Source: Gammaproteobacteria bacterium
Lineage (GTDB): Bacteria; Pseudomonadota; Gammaproteobacteria; Pseudomonadales; Pseudohongiellaceae
Assembly: GCA_002706685.1 (NCBI GenBank)
Contig: PALV01000023.1
Location: forward strand, 1-64,000
DNA: 64,000 bases
Direction of reading: 5' to 3'
Positions within the stretch are counted from its first letter, which is position 1. Every line of letters starts with the position of its first letter. The position numbers were made by a program, and so were the translations under genes. The notes beneath the pieces were generated by a model. That model saw only the letters and a program-made list of their open reading frames with translations. It did no database searches and was not told the origin of the DNA. Below, in pieces: positions 63,251 through 64,000 of this stretch.

Positions 63251-64000
63251 TGAATATCAGACGTTTTCTGAAAACCGACACCGCAGTGCCCGATAGCAGC
63301 CGACGCAGCTTCCTGAAAGTCAGTGCCGGGGCCTCTGCTGGTTTGATGCTGGGCGTCAGTTTCTCAGCACCGTCCGCTCTCGCCCAACAGGCATCAGATG
63401 CCGCCCTGGAGATGAATGCCTTTGTCAGCATCAGCCCGGACAACACCGTCAAGGTACTGATCAAACATCTGGAGATGGGCCAGGGCGTATATACCGGCCT
63501 GGCCACCTGCGTCGCAGAAGAACTTGATGCAGACTGGAGCCAGGTGGTCTGTGAACACGCACCGGCGGATGTCAGCAAATACGCCAACCTGTTGATGGGT
63601 CAGCAGGGAACCGGTGGCAGCACAGCCATCGCCAACAGCTTCATGCAGATGCGCCAGGCTGGTGCGGCCGCCAAAGCCATGCTGGTCGCAGCGGCGGCTG
63701 CGCAGTGGCAGGTAAATGCCAGCGAGATCACGGTCAGTAACGGCGTGGTGTCTCACGGCAATCATTCGGCCACCTTTGGTGAGCTGGCAGTGGCAGCAGC
63801 ACAGCAGCCCACACCGGACAGAAGCTCACTGACCCTGAAAACTCCCGCGGAGTTCAAGCTGATCGGTCAGGACAATACGCTGCGCAAGGATGTCGGCAAA
63901 CACAACGGCACCGCCATCTACACGCAGGACGTCAAACTGCCGGGCATGCTGACGGCAGTCGTGGCACACCCGCCCCGCTTTGGCGCCAAAGTACGTTCCT
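63250..64000 (+). CDS. Molybdopterin-binding subunit (IorB-like), cut by the window end
   Basis: The 250 visible residues begin with a Tat-type signal (SRRSFLKVSAGASAGLMLGVSF). The large-subunit start ALEMNAFVSISPDNTVKVLIKHLEMGQGVYTGLATCVAEELDADWSQV follows, then LLMGQQGTGGSTAI and GKHNGTAIYTQDVKLPGMLTAVVAHPP. The family binds molybdopterin-cytosine dinucleotide and oxidises aldehydes or N-heterocycles in the periplasm. The active-site Glu domain lies beyond the window. It is cotranscribed with the Fe-S subunit. Confidence 0.92.
   Translation, partial: MNIRRFLKTDTAVPDSSRRSFLKVSAGASAGLMLGVSFSAPSALAQQASDAALEMNAFVSISPDNTVKVLIKHLEMGQGVYTGLATCVAEELDADWSQVVCEHAPADVSKYANLLMGQQGTGGSTAIANSFMQMRQAGAAAKAMLVAAAAAQWQVNASEITVSNGVVSHGNHSATFGELAVAAAQQPTPDRSSLTLKTPAEFKLIGQDNTLRKDVGKHNGTAIYTQDVKLPGMLTAVVAHPPRFGAKVRS

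Noticed and set aside
1..64000. CRISPR array, prophage or insertion sequence
   Set aside because: No regularly spaced repeats, cas, phage structural, integrase or transposase genes are visible.

Overview
The window looks like a chromosome segment of a free-living, probably marine, Gammaproteobacterium. The support is indirect: a TonB-dependent receptor, many exported hydrolases, membrane-anchored diguanylate cyclases, moderate-to-high GC and gammaproteobacterial-type regulators. No rRNA or species marker is present, so I do not name a genus. Genes are dense, short operons alternate in strand, and there is no prophage, CRISPR array or transposase.

Left part (1-20 kb). It opens with a truncated TonB-receptor N-terminus beside an imperfect inverted repeat, then a dCache-HAMP-GGDEF cyclase and small membrane or ACT-domain genes. 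A methyltransferase, a frameshifted DUF6152-like gene and an isoprenylcysteine-methyltransferase-like gene follow. Next are a membrane protein/XRE regulator pair behind strong palindromes, an exported fumarylacetoacetase-like protein, a large secreted protein, and a GNAT/TonB-C/S41 protease/membrane cluster. An ABC-F ATPase, a HutH/PAL-type ammonia-lyase, a hybrid histidine kinase with a small sensor partner, a DsbA/FrnE-type oxidoreductase and a membrane LuxR regulator complete this part.

Centre (20-30 kb). The most striking block is a co-directional selenocysteine cassette. It holds a thioredoxin-like/UGSC-associated protein, a UGSC selenoprotein whose reading frame crosses an in-frame UGA (residue 94), selA, selB (TTG start overlapping selA), and a complete tRNA-Sec with a UCA anticodon 12 bases after selB. 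Only selD is missing, so selenophosphate must be made from elsewhere. A MarR regulator and a DHA2 multidrug exporter follow.

Right part (30-64 kb). This is mixed accessory and metabolic content: a soluble sugar dehydrogenase with DoxX, a membrane AraC regulator, a TonB receptor, a serine hydrolase, an SDR with DUF2256, a GNAT, an HDAC-family hydrolase, a second cyclase and a matrixin-type protease with an odd N-terminal fusion. It continues with TfoX-N, a rhodanese/GlxA regulator pair, and a 165-residue protein whose last ~50 residues closely match the H3-S4-T4-H4 region of eukaryotic alpha-tubulin. CIA30, PhzF and ASCH genes lead to a hipBA-like toxin-antitoxin pair with repeated operators. 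Then come an M61 peptidase, a NUDIX hydrolase without a canonical start codon, two exported RidA proteins, SRPBCC, DUF2007, GNAT, GFA, several exported esterases or hydrolases, a TetR regulator, and the start of a molybdenum hydroxylase operon cut by the window end.
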